Below, piece after piece: positions 1-10,500 of a DNA stretch of 64,000 nucleotides. This DNA comes from Chondrus crispus. Its lineage: Eukaryota; Rhodophyta; Florideophyceae; Gigartinales; Gigartinaceae. Numbering within the stretch: position 1 is the stretch's first letter; each line of letters starts with the position of its first letter. The notes beneath the pieces are model-generated. The model was not told the origin of the DNA and made no database searches. It saw only the letters and a program-made list of their open reading frames with translations. The position numbers and the translations under genes are program-made. The DNA is taken from positions 124,001 to 188,000 of the forward strand of contig NW_005179070.1 of the NCBI RefSeq assembly GCF_000350225.1, written 5' to 3'.

Positions 1-2344
1 GCTTGTTCGATTTCTTTGCCCCATCGGTGGGGTTGAGATATACGTATTCCCCGGGACGGAGCCGGGAATTAATACGTCGTATGCGCTTATCGAAGTCGCG
101 CTTGTAGCGAGCCTGCGTCCGATGCAGGCTCCCGTAGGCCTTTTGGATAGTCGAGTCCAAGGTCTTGAGGAACTCGGCACGTTGGTTCCCCCTATCGGAA
201 GGAGGCGCGTCGCCGTCCGCCCGTCGGAGACAGAACTCCAGCGGTGGCCTGCTGAGCACGAGCTCAAACGGCGTAGTGCGTGTGGTTCGATGTACGTGGG
301 AGTTGTACGCATACGTAAGCGGCCCCACGTACACATCCCAGTCGTCCTGGTGTTCACCCACGTAGTTCGTCAGCATCGAGGCAATTGTTCGGTTATATCG
401 CTCGACTTGCCCGTTCGTCTGGGGATGGTACGCCAAAGAGTACAAATTCGTTATCCCCAGAACGCGGCACGTGCTGTGGAAGAACTTGGCATTAAACTGA
501 GGGCCGTTGTCCGAAAGCAACGTGCGAGGGACGCCATACTTGAACACCCACGAGTCGCAGAACGCAACTGCGACCGTGTACGCTGTTATCGTGCGGAGCG
601 CAACGACTTGCGTCAGCTTACTGAAGCGGTCCGTTATCACGAGCAGGAATTGTTTTCCTGTCTTCGTCTTCGGGAGCGGCCCCAAGATGTCGATCGCGAG
701 GCTCTCAAGGGGCCTCGTAGCTGGAAACAATCTCAATCGGTTGAGATGTTTCCTCAGCTTGACCTGCTTCATCGCGCAGGTTCGACACCCTCGCACCGTG
801 GCTGCGACGTCTGCAGCCAGGTGGGGCCAGTAGTACTCGCGTCGAAGTGCGTAGTACATACGGTTGTGGTCCGGGTGCCCCGCGATGGCCGGATTGTGGC
901 ACAAGCGAAGGAGCCTGGCGCGAAGCGTCCGAGGTACCACCACCTGAACGATATCAGGGTCGAAGGGGTGTCTCCGTTTGAGCACCCCTTGGTGGTCCTC
1001 GAAGAACGCGGAGTCCCGGGACTCTGACTGTCGTGCCAAAACGGTTTGGCAGAAGTCATCCACGCGTTGCTCCTCGGCTATCTCCTCTATCGTAAGAGGG
1101 GCCGGAAGGTCGTCCTGCGGTGGGGCGACCGGGGAGTCGAGCGCGCCAGCCTCGGGGTCTTCGGTGCGCTGGATGTCGGCGGCGTCGAACTCGTCGTTCT
1201 CCTCCCAAAACGAATTGGGTCCTTGGAGAGCGGGGGCTTCGTCGTCGCCTCGCGGTTCGTCGCGCATCCGTACGCGCGACCTTGTTCGGGCTTCGGCTTG
1301 GTTCCGTGTCGTTACGAAGATATGGACGGCCTGATGATCACAACTCGCGGTACAAGAGTGGTCCGCGAGCTCGTTCGATACGTCTCGAACTGTCGTGCTC
1401 CCGTCGAAAGTGGGGATGTCGTCATCCACCTCGACGGTGGGGCGAGGGTCATTGGCGACCTTCGGCGACACGAGTCGTGACAGGGCATCGGGCACCTGAT
1501 GCACGCGTCCGGGGCGGTACTGAATGGTGAAATCGTATTCAGCCAGACGTAGCCGCCACCGGGTGAGTCTTGCGGAACTCTCGGTGAGGGACATGAGCCA
1601 TCGGAGGGCGTCATGGTCCGTCCGTACGGTGAACTTTGTGCCTTCTACGTACGGCCGTAGTGTGCGGACGGCCCACACTACGGCGAAGCACTCGCGTTTG
1701 GTAGCGCTGTAGTTGCGCTCACTATCGGACAGTGAGTACGACCAATACCCCACGGGGCGCCAGTCGTTCGGCTCTTCGTGCTCCTGAAGTAAGGTGCAGC
1801 CGAGTTGGTAGGCACTCGCGTCGGTGTCTATCATGTACGGACGACCGTGCCGGGGCAACGCGAGGATCGGCGGAGCGATCATGCACTTCTTAAGGTTCTT
1901 GAACGCCTGAAGTTGCAGCTCCGTGGGGTTATAGAAATCGGGATCCGAATCCTTGCGCGTCATGTCGGTCAGAGGACGCGCAATCTTTGCGAACCCCTTA
2001 ACGAATCGGCGGTATACGTTACACGCCCCGAGGAACGAGCGCACTTGCGTCAACGTCCTCGGGAACGTGAACGTCTTGAAAGCGTCGGCCGCCATATCGG
2101 CCACGCTCAACTTGCCTGGGGAGATGACGTGCCCCAGGTAGTGCACCTTCGGTCGGAAGAAGCTGCACTTCTTGAGCTTAAGGGAGATACCAGAACTCCG
2201 CAGTAAGCTCAAGACGGTATCGAGATGCCTCGCGTGTTCTCCGTGCGTACGGGAGAACAAGATCACGTCGTCGAGATAGACGAGGCATATTTGCCAGCGG
2301 ACTCCGGAGAGTATTATGTCGAGCGCACGTTGGAAGGTGGCTGT
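1..2344 (-). pseudogene. Ty3/gypsy pol fragment D2 (RT to integrase), open at the window edge
   Basis: This is part of a gypsy polyprotein whose C-terminal side runs off the left edge of the window. It aligns base for base with D1 pol at an offset of 7,914 (1-2344 matches 7915-10258), and I saw no insertion or deletion where I compared them, so the frame looks open. It covers the RT end after the YLDD motif, RNase H, the zinc-binding integrase N-terminus and the integrase core. The two copies differ by scattered, often third-position, changes. Its N-terminal side is cut at 2344 by an LTR whose ends begin TGTAGCATAA. I call it a fragment because the first half of RT, the protease and gag are absent. 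A sister copy of D1 is the only reading I can support. Confidence 0.85.
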
Positions 2345-3034
2345 GTAGCATAAACACCCCCAGACGACTGGAGGTGTATGCGCAGTCCGACCTGTAGACC
2401 CCGGTTCGGAGAAGGGGTGAAGCGGGCCAACCAGCTACGGAACCGGGCTCGGGCCCGGGTAGCGGTGGTAGAGCGGGAGCGAGCAGGGACGCGCGCACGC
2501 ACGAGCGGATCGACGCCTCGACGCCCCGGAGCAGCACTGGGTGACGTACCAGTGCTGACGGGCGGAGGCGGTTCCGGGCTCGCTCGCGTGCTGCGCGTCC
2601 ACTCCGGCTCGGCTCCGACTAAACGCGCGCGGAGAGCGAAGGCGACGTTTAGAATAAGCTGGGTGCACTGACCTTGGCGGTCGGTTGAGGACAAGCCCGT
2701 GCTTATCCTTCTCCGCCGCCGTCGGTCCGCTCCATATTTAATATACAAAACACTCTATCATAACACTACAGTACCGAGGTACTGTAGTGGGCTACTGTAG
2801 TGCAGGTCGGCCTGCACTGTAATACTGTCAGCTATGTCGAGGCTGACAGTACACGTATCACCCGTGGTGCGTGCGCGCTTCGTTCGCGCGCTGTACCCGT
2901 GTGCACGTGTATGCGCATGCGTGGTGTACACGTGGACACGCGCGGTGGTACTGTAGAGCTCGACGCTCTACAGTAGCTGATCTAGTTCTTGATCTAATCT
3001 AATTTAAACCCCCAGGGGGGGGGGGTTATGCTAC
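2345..3034 (-). repeat. Solo or 3' LTR of a gypsy-type element (D0)
   Basis: The 690-bp segment has perfect 10-bp inverted ends, TGTAGCATAA and TTATGCTACA. On the minus strand it lies directly downstream of a polypurine tract at 3037-3049, the expected place for a 3' LTR. It interrupts the D2 pol frame on its left. I found no matching LTR to the right before 7.5 kb, so its partner is lost or it is a truncated element. Confidence 0.7.
2764..2975. other. Cluster of strong hairpins inside the D0 LTR
   Basis: Perfect inverted repeats follow one another closely: 12-bp arms with a 2-nt loop at 2764-2789, 8-bp arms at 2799-2818, 10-bp arms at 2823-2851, 6-bp arms at 2873-2891 and 11-bp arms with a 5-nt loop at 2949-2975. 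The arms differ in sequence, so this is not a simple repeat. A structured RNA leader or a recombination-generated array are both possible. Confidence 0.75.
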
Positions 3035-5717
3035 ACGGCCCCCCCCTCAAGGGTGAACGTCCGCGGTCACGAGTGCTTGCGGTGCGAAACATGTCGGTGA
3101 TTGAGATTGATACAAGCCACTCCCTTGCTCCGACGCCTCTTTCCCTTCCGCGTGTCCTTCTGCCGTTATTCCCCCTACACCCCCGCGCGCTCACACGTGC
3201 GTTTTCTTACTCCCCTCTTCATCCCGTCGTACTGCCTACGAGAGCTCGTCTCGGCGGTCGTCCGCCTTTCGTCGTGCGTGTCATCCTTCCCCCTCGCGCC
3301 GGTGAGGTCTCGCGTGCGCTTCTTGTACGCGCTCTGTCGGAGGGCCCCTACCGTCTCGGCGTGATGACGGGTACACCGTCGCCCCTCGTGACCCCTTCCC
3401 CCCTCCTACCCTCGTCGGAGGGCCCGTCGTCGAGCTCCTTGGCTCCCCCGCTGAGCGGGGGCGGGTCGGTGTCCGCTGTCGCAGCGGACGGGGGCGAGGC
3501 GCGTCGTCGCGCCCCTGTCGTCGCTGTCCCACGGGCGAGTCCGTTCCAGCGTGCCCGTGGGTCCCGAGAATCCACTCTTTCAGTAGAGTTGCATGCAGGG
3601 CCGGCGGTGGTGAATGAGGTTCGCGCCGCGGTCACGGAGGCAGACCCGGCTGCAGCTGGCAAGGAAGAGGGGCCGATCCCTCTTGTATCCGGCGCCCCCG
3701 GGGGCATCCCGCGCGAGGCGTTATCCGCAGCGGGCGGCGACAGCGCCCCCTATCAGCCAGTCGAGGGATCCTACGGCGCCTGTGGCAGCTGCCGACGTCC
3801 TGGGGTTCCTCCCGAGTCGACTCGGGATAGCGGGGGAGTGGAGCAGGAGGCTGCTAACACGTCCACGCAGTGGCTGGGCGTGCCGCTCGAGCGGTCCGCG
3901 CCCCTGCTGCTCAGTCGGCTGAGGTATCCGTGGCGTCGTCATGCTCGCTCGGGCGTGACGGTGGGGGAGCTTCTTACGAAGGATTGCCTTCGGCCCGACA
4001 TGCTACGCATCCGGATGCTGTACGAGGGCGGTCTCTCCGAAGAGGCGTCTCTCGCGCTAGGGCGCTTGCTTGCGGAGGGCGGCGGAGCGCCCTATCAGCT
4101 CCCGGACGAGATCCCGAGCGATCGGACCTTTGCGTTCAGCCACGAGGAAGTAGACTACGTTGACCGGATGGCCTGCTACTTGTTCAATCGGGACCCACGG
4201 GGTCCTCGCCGTTTCGTCCTTTCGGAAATCGTCGGGCTGTATGTCAGCCCGAGGCCCTACGCATACTCCAGGGCTCGTGCCGCTCTTCAAAAATCCGCAT
4301 GCACACTGATGAGACTTCATTCCATTGCGATCTCCCCGCACGATTGGGCAGCCTATCGTCACGCGGACGAGTCGGACGGCCGCGTGTTTGCTTCTGCCTC
4401 GTTCGAACGAGGCCTCTCAAAAAGCGACTTCCCGGCCCTTCCGGGGGTCGTACGGGAGGCTCTCCCTTCTCTCGGTGTTCACCCCTTACTCCCTTTTGCC
4501 CTCAAACATTTCGGGTTTGCGTGTGGGTACCCACGTCACCCGGCGTACGATGACCTGATCTATAACGTGGAACGAGAGTGGGCGTGGTCCTTGGGGAACG
4601 CCTTTATGAGCGAGGTTTCGTTGCACGGCCGCGCGTTTGTGCAACCCATCGGGGTGTTGGCATTCCTCGGCAGGGTCGCGCCGTCGCTCCCTGATGTGCC
4701 GCTGCACCCTTTGGAGCGGTCTTCCCCGCACGTGGCGTGGACGCACTGTGCCGTTCTAGATCTGATGCACTGAGCTTGTGCCGTGAGCGTGCGTAATCGT
4801 CGTTCGTGGCCCGACTTCGCTACGGGCGTACGCAGCGCCTTTCTCGTGTATGATTACCGGAACGACTCCTTCGTGGCTCGTCCTGTACCGTCCGCTTCGG
4901 GTCCCTCGGGTAGGGGCGGAGGCGTGGGGTCCGCGTCACGGTTGGGTTACCGCAAGCGGTACCGCGATTTGGATGGGGAACCCGCGTCTCCTATGTTCGC
5001 GGGTACAGACCCGGTTCGCGCCCCGCTCGCCTCGGATGCGAGTTACTGTACAGCTGCCGTCTCGCCCGTGCCACCCCTTCCGCCTCTGGCCACCTCCGTG
5101 GGCGACTCGCCGGGTCGGGATGCCGCGCGGTTCTTGGCGCTGCCCCGGGACGAGATCAAGATTATTCCCGACTTGGGACGGGCCCTGGGGAGCTCGATCG
5201 CTCGAGCGTGGCATGTCGGTACCCTGCTGAGCACCCTTGCCAGCTGGTACTTAGCCCGTAGTGAGGAAGCACGCCGCCTCGGGGCGGAGCGCTCGACGTA
5301 CGCGTCGCAATTAGACCGAGTGCGGGGCGAACTGGAGGCCTCAGGGAGTCCTCGAGGCGTCAATCTGACTCCCTGGAGCGTATCACTGCGGAGCGCGATC
5401 GCTACCGCCGCGAACGCGACGCCCTCCGGTCCATACGTCAGGTTCCGTCCTCATTTGTCGCTCCGTCACGCACTCCCTCGGCCTCTATGCCGCGTCCGGC
5501 GTTGCCGGACCCCTACGAAGGGGTGGGGTACGATTCTCCCATGGTCAACGCGCGTGCGCCCCCGGTCGGTCCGGGGCCTTCCTGGTCGCAGTACGGGGCG
5601 GTAGCCATGCCCCCCCTTGAGGACATGGACACGAGGATGCCTTCGCACCCTAGTTATTGTCCTCCAGGCAGCTACGGTCCTACCCCGTCGGTGCCCCCCA
5701 ACCGCTCGGGCCGTTGA
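3028..5717 (+). pseudogene. Unrecognised gene, interrupted by an in-frame TGA and a frameshift
   Basis: I do not recognise this protein. One frame runs from 3028 to a TGA at 4771-4773 (581 codons) and continues in the same frame past it. At about 5340-5375 the sense switches frame: the second frame gives LERITAERDRYRRERDALRS, a charged coiled-coil-like run, and ends at 5717 after a Pro-rich tail. The best folded-looking part is 3840-4770, rich in aromatic and acidic residues without low complexity. The first 250 residues are Pro/Ser/Arg-rich and may be leader; Met codons at 3091 and 3997 are alternative starts. Total about 890 residues. It lies antisense to the gypsy elements on both sides. 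I infer a decayed extra gene of a gypsy-like element or a captured gene; I have a vague impression of similar Phytophthora proteins but cannot confirm it. Confidence 0.5.
3037..3070 (-). promoter_or_regulatory. Polypurine tract and adjoining hairpin of D0
   Basis: Read on the minus strand, a hairpin (GTGACCGCGGACGTTCAC) is followed by CCTTGAGGGGGGGGCC and then the LTR. A G-rich polypurine tract next to a 3' LTR primes plus-strand DNA synthesis in LTR elements. The same hairpin and tract occur at 7510-7543 and 38364-38397. Confidence 0.65.
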
Positions 5718-7509
5718 GCCAGTGAGCCACTTATCCACGTCATCCTTTCTCTTCCCGTCCGTCATCCGTAAAGCCACTAGGGCTCCTTGCCTCTCTGCCC
5801 CGAGTATACCAGACCGCCCATCGTTGGCGTGTGTCAGGGAGCCGGGAAGGGTCGGTAGACGTCTGCCGACCGCCCTCTCCGCCGCTCGTACCGCGTCCTT
5901 CGTCATAACCCCACAGCACGGGTCCTATCCTCCCTTTGGTATTTTACCTACCTCCCCGATGGTCCGTCGTCCCCCTCCACACGACGAGGGGGTGTGATCG
6001 TATCCCCTCGTTGTCACGTCGCCGCCTTCCCCCGCGTATCCATTGACGCACGCACGCGCGCGGCGACAGGTGGCGGCAAGCGCCATAGCCCGGGGGACTG
6101 ATAGGGGGCTCTCTAGTGGGAGAGGGTGCTCCTTTCCTTGCTTTGCGATCCGTCCCGCCGGCTCGAGCCGGCTTACGTGGTTGGTCTGCGTCGGGGAGAA
6201 AGAGGGGTACGTATCCTCCTTCTCGTGGCAGGGCGTCGGTCGGCGTCGCCTGAGACTCTTCCCCGTGCGCGCGGTCTCCGCTCCTTCTCTCGGAACGACG
6301 CTTGTCCCCCGCTGTCTCCTCCCGAGAGGGTCCGGACTACGCGTGATCCGCGCGCGACGCCTCCTCGGAGGGGGGTCGTACATCGTATTCGGGCGCTCTT
6401 GTGTGTCGTGGCTTGGAGCCCTGACTTGGCGATCCCAGGCGGAGGGGGCGGGGCTCATGCGTTCGTGCGGTCTTGCCGATTGACCTCGTATGGCTCGTTC
6501 GAGCAGCCCGCATTTCTGCTCCTGTACGGACATGAGCGTCGGTCAGCGAGGGACAGCGCGCGTGCGCCAGTGCCTTGCGGCGCGTTCTGCTCGCGTGTGC
6601 GCGTACCGTGCGCACGTGAGCTCCTTTTTCCCTTGAAATTCGAAAATCCCCTTCATTTTTTCCGATTTTTTTTCTTTTTCTTTTTTCGGAATTGACAGTG
6701 GCGGTTGTCAGGGCTTGTTGTACCGGAGGTACGAGTCGCCGGCGGCTCGTGCCCAAACGTCCGAGTACAGGAGCTCTCTTGCCTGTACTGTACGGCCTCA
6801 AGAGGCCGTAGTGGCGGACCTCGCTCGGACACCACCTCTCCATGGCTTGGAGACTCGCCGATCTGGTACGATCTCGTCGGCGCTCACATCGAGATGGGAT
6901 TCCATTCCGACCCCTCCCGTCTTCGCTGAGCGGTCACGGGGGACATCATAGGGCTGCCATAAGGCTCGCGCGACGGCCTGTTGCAGAAAGGGGCGGCGCG
7001 ATCTGGCTAGTACCAGATGTGCTCTCATCTTCCTCGTCTCCTTGCATCTTGCTCCGACCCCATTTTGCCAGACGGCTCCCCACTTCCCGTGCCACATCTT
7101 GGCTCGGCGGGCGCCTCCTTTCGGTCTGTACGTACAGCCGGGTCTTGTTGCGTCGTTTTCCGCGTTCCGTCTCACTGATACGTCCCGGCTTCCTTATTAT
7201 TTGTACGAGGGGCGCGGTGATTGCTCGTACTATCACAGTCCTTTCGCGCTTTTTTGGGGAGGTTCGGTTCCTTCCCTTTTCTTCTTCGAATTATTTGTAA
7301 GACAGTACGTCCTGTCTTTGCTTATGACCTTTGTTGACGGTAGCGCGTCGCCCGCGGCGGATTCGCTTGCCAATACGGCTTGACGTCTCGCGAATTATTC
7401 CGTTGCTGCTCTCTGGGGACAGCTGTCCCTTCGCGCGTCCTCTTTTGCCCCATGTACGCGGGGTGCATTTAATTCGAGGTGGAATTTAATCCGCAACGAT
7501 GCGGTTGAG
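5718..7509. other. No gene recognised; probably includes the 3' LTR of D1
   Basis: Several frames stay open because of high GC, but none has a recognisable motif. Features seen are a T-rich run at 6656-6690, closely packed inverted repeats at 6698-6820 (for example ACGGCCTC-AA-GAGGCCGT) and a 14-bp palindrome GGGACAGCTGTCCC near 7417. On the minus strand the region follows the D1 polypurine tract, so a 3' LTR is expected here. Its ends are unresolved: the TGTAGCATAA terminus of D0 is not present. Confidence 0.45.
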
Positions 7510-7543
7510 GGCCCCCTCCTCAAGAGTGAACGTCCGCGTTCAC
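7510..7543 (-). promoter_or_regulatory. D1 polypurine tract and hairpin overlapping the pol stop codon
   Basis: On the minus strand GTGAACGCGGACGTTCAC (7-bp stem, 4-nt loop) encodes the last pol residues before TGA at 7520-7522. It is followed by GAGGAGGGGGC, the likely plus-strand primer. The same hairpin stands before the polypurine tract of two otherwise unlike elements in this window. Confidence 0.65.
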
Positions 7544-10500
7544 TTCTGAGGTGAGGTCTCTCCCTGTACGCGCCCGGAGTCTTTGTGCGTAACGAGACAC
7601 CAACTCCTCGGGGATGTGGGTACGCGCCGTCCATGTGGGAGTATCGTAGTCTGCCCATTTAATGAGGAACTCCGTAGTTCCATCCTCCATGACGCGATGC
7701 TTGAGTAGCCGTTCGACGGCATACTGTGTGCTTTCATTGATCTTGTCGGCGAAGTCTTCGGGGGTAGTCGTGCTAGCCTTTGGCGCGTTCGCCGGCGGGG
7801 GTGCGTAGACGCAGCGGTCTGCCGAGACGCGCTCTGTAACTTCATCACGATCGATCGTGATGGTGCGCTGGTCGTTCGCGAGAACTCGGTACGGTCCGAC
7901 AGCCGGGGAGGCCAGCTTGTTTGATGTCTTCCCCCCATCGGTGGGGTTCAGATATACGTAGTCACCTGCCTTGAGGCGCGAGTTGGTGCGCCGAATACGC
8001 TTGTCGAAGTCGCGTTTATAGCGAGCTTGCGTTCGCCGAAGGCTTCCGTAGGCCTTTTGGATAGTCGAGTCCAGGGTCTTGAGGAACTCGGCACGTGGGT
8101 TCCCCCTGTCGGCAGGGGGCGCGTCGCCTTCCGTCCGTCGGAGCGAGAACTCCGTCGGGGGCCTGCTGAGCACGAGCTCAAACGGCGTGGTGCGTGTGGT
8201 GCGATGTACGTGGGAGTTGTACGCATACGTAAGCGGCCCCACGTACACATCCCAGTCGTCCTGGTGTTCACCTACGTAGTTCCGCAGCATCGAGGCGATT
8301 GTTCGGTTATATCGCTCGACTTGCCCGTTCGTCTGGGGATGGTACGCCGAAGTGTACAAATTCGTTATCCCCAGAACACGGCACGTGCTGTGGAAGAACT
8401 TGGCATTAAACTGAGGGCCGTTGTCCGAAAGCAACGTGCGAGGGACGCCGTATTTGAACACCCACGACTCGCAGAACGCAACTGCGACGGTGTATGCGGT
8501 TATCGTGCGGAGCGCCACGACTTGCGTCAGCTTGCTAAAACGGTCCGTAGTCACGAGCAGGAATCGTTTTCCTGTCTTGGTCTTGGGGAGCGGCCCCAAG
8601 ATGTCGATGGCGAGGCTCTCGAGAGGCCTCGTAGCTGGGAACAATCTCAATCGGTTGAGATGTTTCCTCAGCTTGACCCGGTTCATCGCGCAGGTCCGAC
8701 ACCCTCGCACCGTGGCTGCCACGTCTGCAGCCAGGTGGGGCCAGTAGTACTCGCGTCGAAGTGCGTAGTACATACGGTTCTGGCCCGGGTGCCCCGCGAT
8801 GGCCGGGTTGTGGCACAGGCGGAGGAGCCTGGCGCGGAGCGTCCGAGGTACCACCACCTGAACGATATCAGGGTCGAAGGGGTGTCTCCGTTTGAGCACC
8901 CCTTGGTGGTCCTCGAAGAACGCGGAGTCCCGGGACTCTGACTGTCGTGCCAAAACGGTTTGGCAGAAGTCATCCACGCGTTGCTCCTCGGCTATCTCCT
9001 CTATCGTAAGAGGGGCCGGAAGGTCGTCCTGCGGTGGGGCGACCGGGGAGTCGAGCGCGCCAGCCTCGGGGTCTTCGGCGCGCTGGATATCGGCGGCGTC
9101 GAACTCGTCGTTCTCCTCCCAAAACGAATTGGGTCCTTGAAGACCGGGGGCTTCGTCGTCACCTCGCGGTTCGTCGCGCGTCCGTACGCGCGACCTTGTT
9201 CGGGCTTCGGCTTGGTTCCGTGTCGTTACGAAGACATGGACGGCCTGATGATCACAGCTCGCGGTACAAGCGTGGTCCGCGAGCTCGTTCGATACGTCTC
9301 GAACGGTCGTACCCCCGTCGAAGGTGGGAATGTCGTCATCCACCTCGACGGTGGGGCGAGAGTCATCGGCGACCTTCGGCGACACGAGTCGTGACAGGGC
9401 ATCGGGCACCTGATGCACGCGCCCGGGGCGGTACTGAATGGTGAACTCGTATTCAGCCAGACGTAGCCGCCACCGGGTGAGTCTTCCTGAGCTCTCCGTG
9501 AGCGACATGAGCCATCGGAGGGCGTCGTGATCCGTCCGGACGGTGAACTTGGTTCCTTCGATATACGGCCGCAGTGTGCGGACGGCCCACACCACGGCGA
9601 AGCACTCACGCTCCGTAGCGCTGTAGTTCCGTTCGCTATCGCTTAGAGAGTACGACCAGTACCCAACGGGGCGCCAATCGTTTGGCTCGTCGTGCTCCTG
9701 TAGGAGGGTGCACCCGAGTTGATATGCACTGGCGTCAGTGTCCAACAGGTACGGTCGGCCGTACCGTGGTAGCGCGAGGATCGGCGGGGAGATCATCGCA
9801 GCCTTCAGGCTTTCGAAAGCCTGAAGCTGAACTTCCGTTGGGTTATCGAAATCGTGATCCGAGTCTTTGCGCGTTATATCGGTTAACGGACGGGCAATCT
9901 TCGAGAAGCCCTTGACGAAGCGACGATACACGTTACACGCCCCGAGGAACGAGCGCACCTGCGTCAGCGTCCTCGGGAACGTGAACGTTCGGAAGGCGTC
10001 GGAGGCCGTATCCGAAACGCTCAGCTTACCTGGGGATATCACGTGCCCCAGGTAATGCACCTTGGGACGGAAGAAGCTGCACTTCTTGAGCTTGAGGGAG
10101 ATGCCGGCACTCCGCAACAAGCTCAAGACGGTATCGAGATGCCTTGCGTGTTCCGCGTCCGTACGCGAGAACACGATAACGTCATCGAGATAAACGAGGC
10201 ATATTTGCCAGCGGACTCCGGAGAGGATGATATCGAGGGCACGTTGGAAGGTGGCCGGTGCCCCTTTCAATCCAAACGGCATACGCAAATGGCGGTACGT
10301 ACCCATATGTGTCGTGAAGGTAGTCTTATCCCGGTCCTCCGGAGCGACTGGGATCTGCCAATAACCGGAATTGCAGTCCAGCGTCGTAAAGACGGCTGCA
10401 TCTCCTAACGAGTCGATGCAGTCGTCCATACGCGGCAGCGGATACGAATCCGCTGCAGTCTTCGCGTTGAGACGCCGGTAGTCCACGCAGAACCGAAGAG

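Noticed and set aside
122..1027. 301-codon plus-strand frame, matched by a 304-codon frame at 8027-8941
   Set aside because: Both lie exactly antisense to the gypsy integrase. The frame is open because of high GC and conserved codons on the other strand; the product has no recognisable domain.
6656..6690. Reverse-complement poly(A) tail of a retrogene
   Set aside because: The T run is broken by C and G several times and no coding sequence or target duplication adjoins it.
6126..6695. 189-codon plus-strand frame in the GC-rich stretch
   Set aside because: Arg/Ser/Pro-rich composition, ends in the T-rich run as poly-Phe, overlapped by equally long frames on the other strand.
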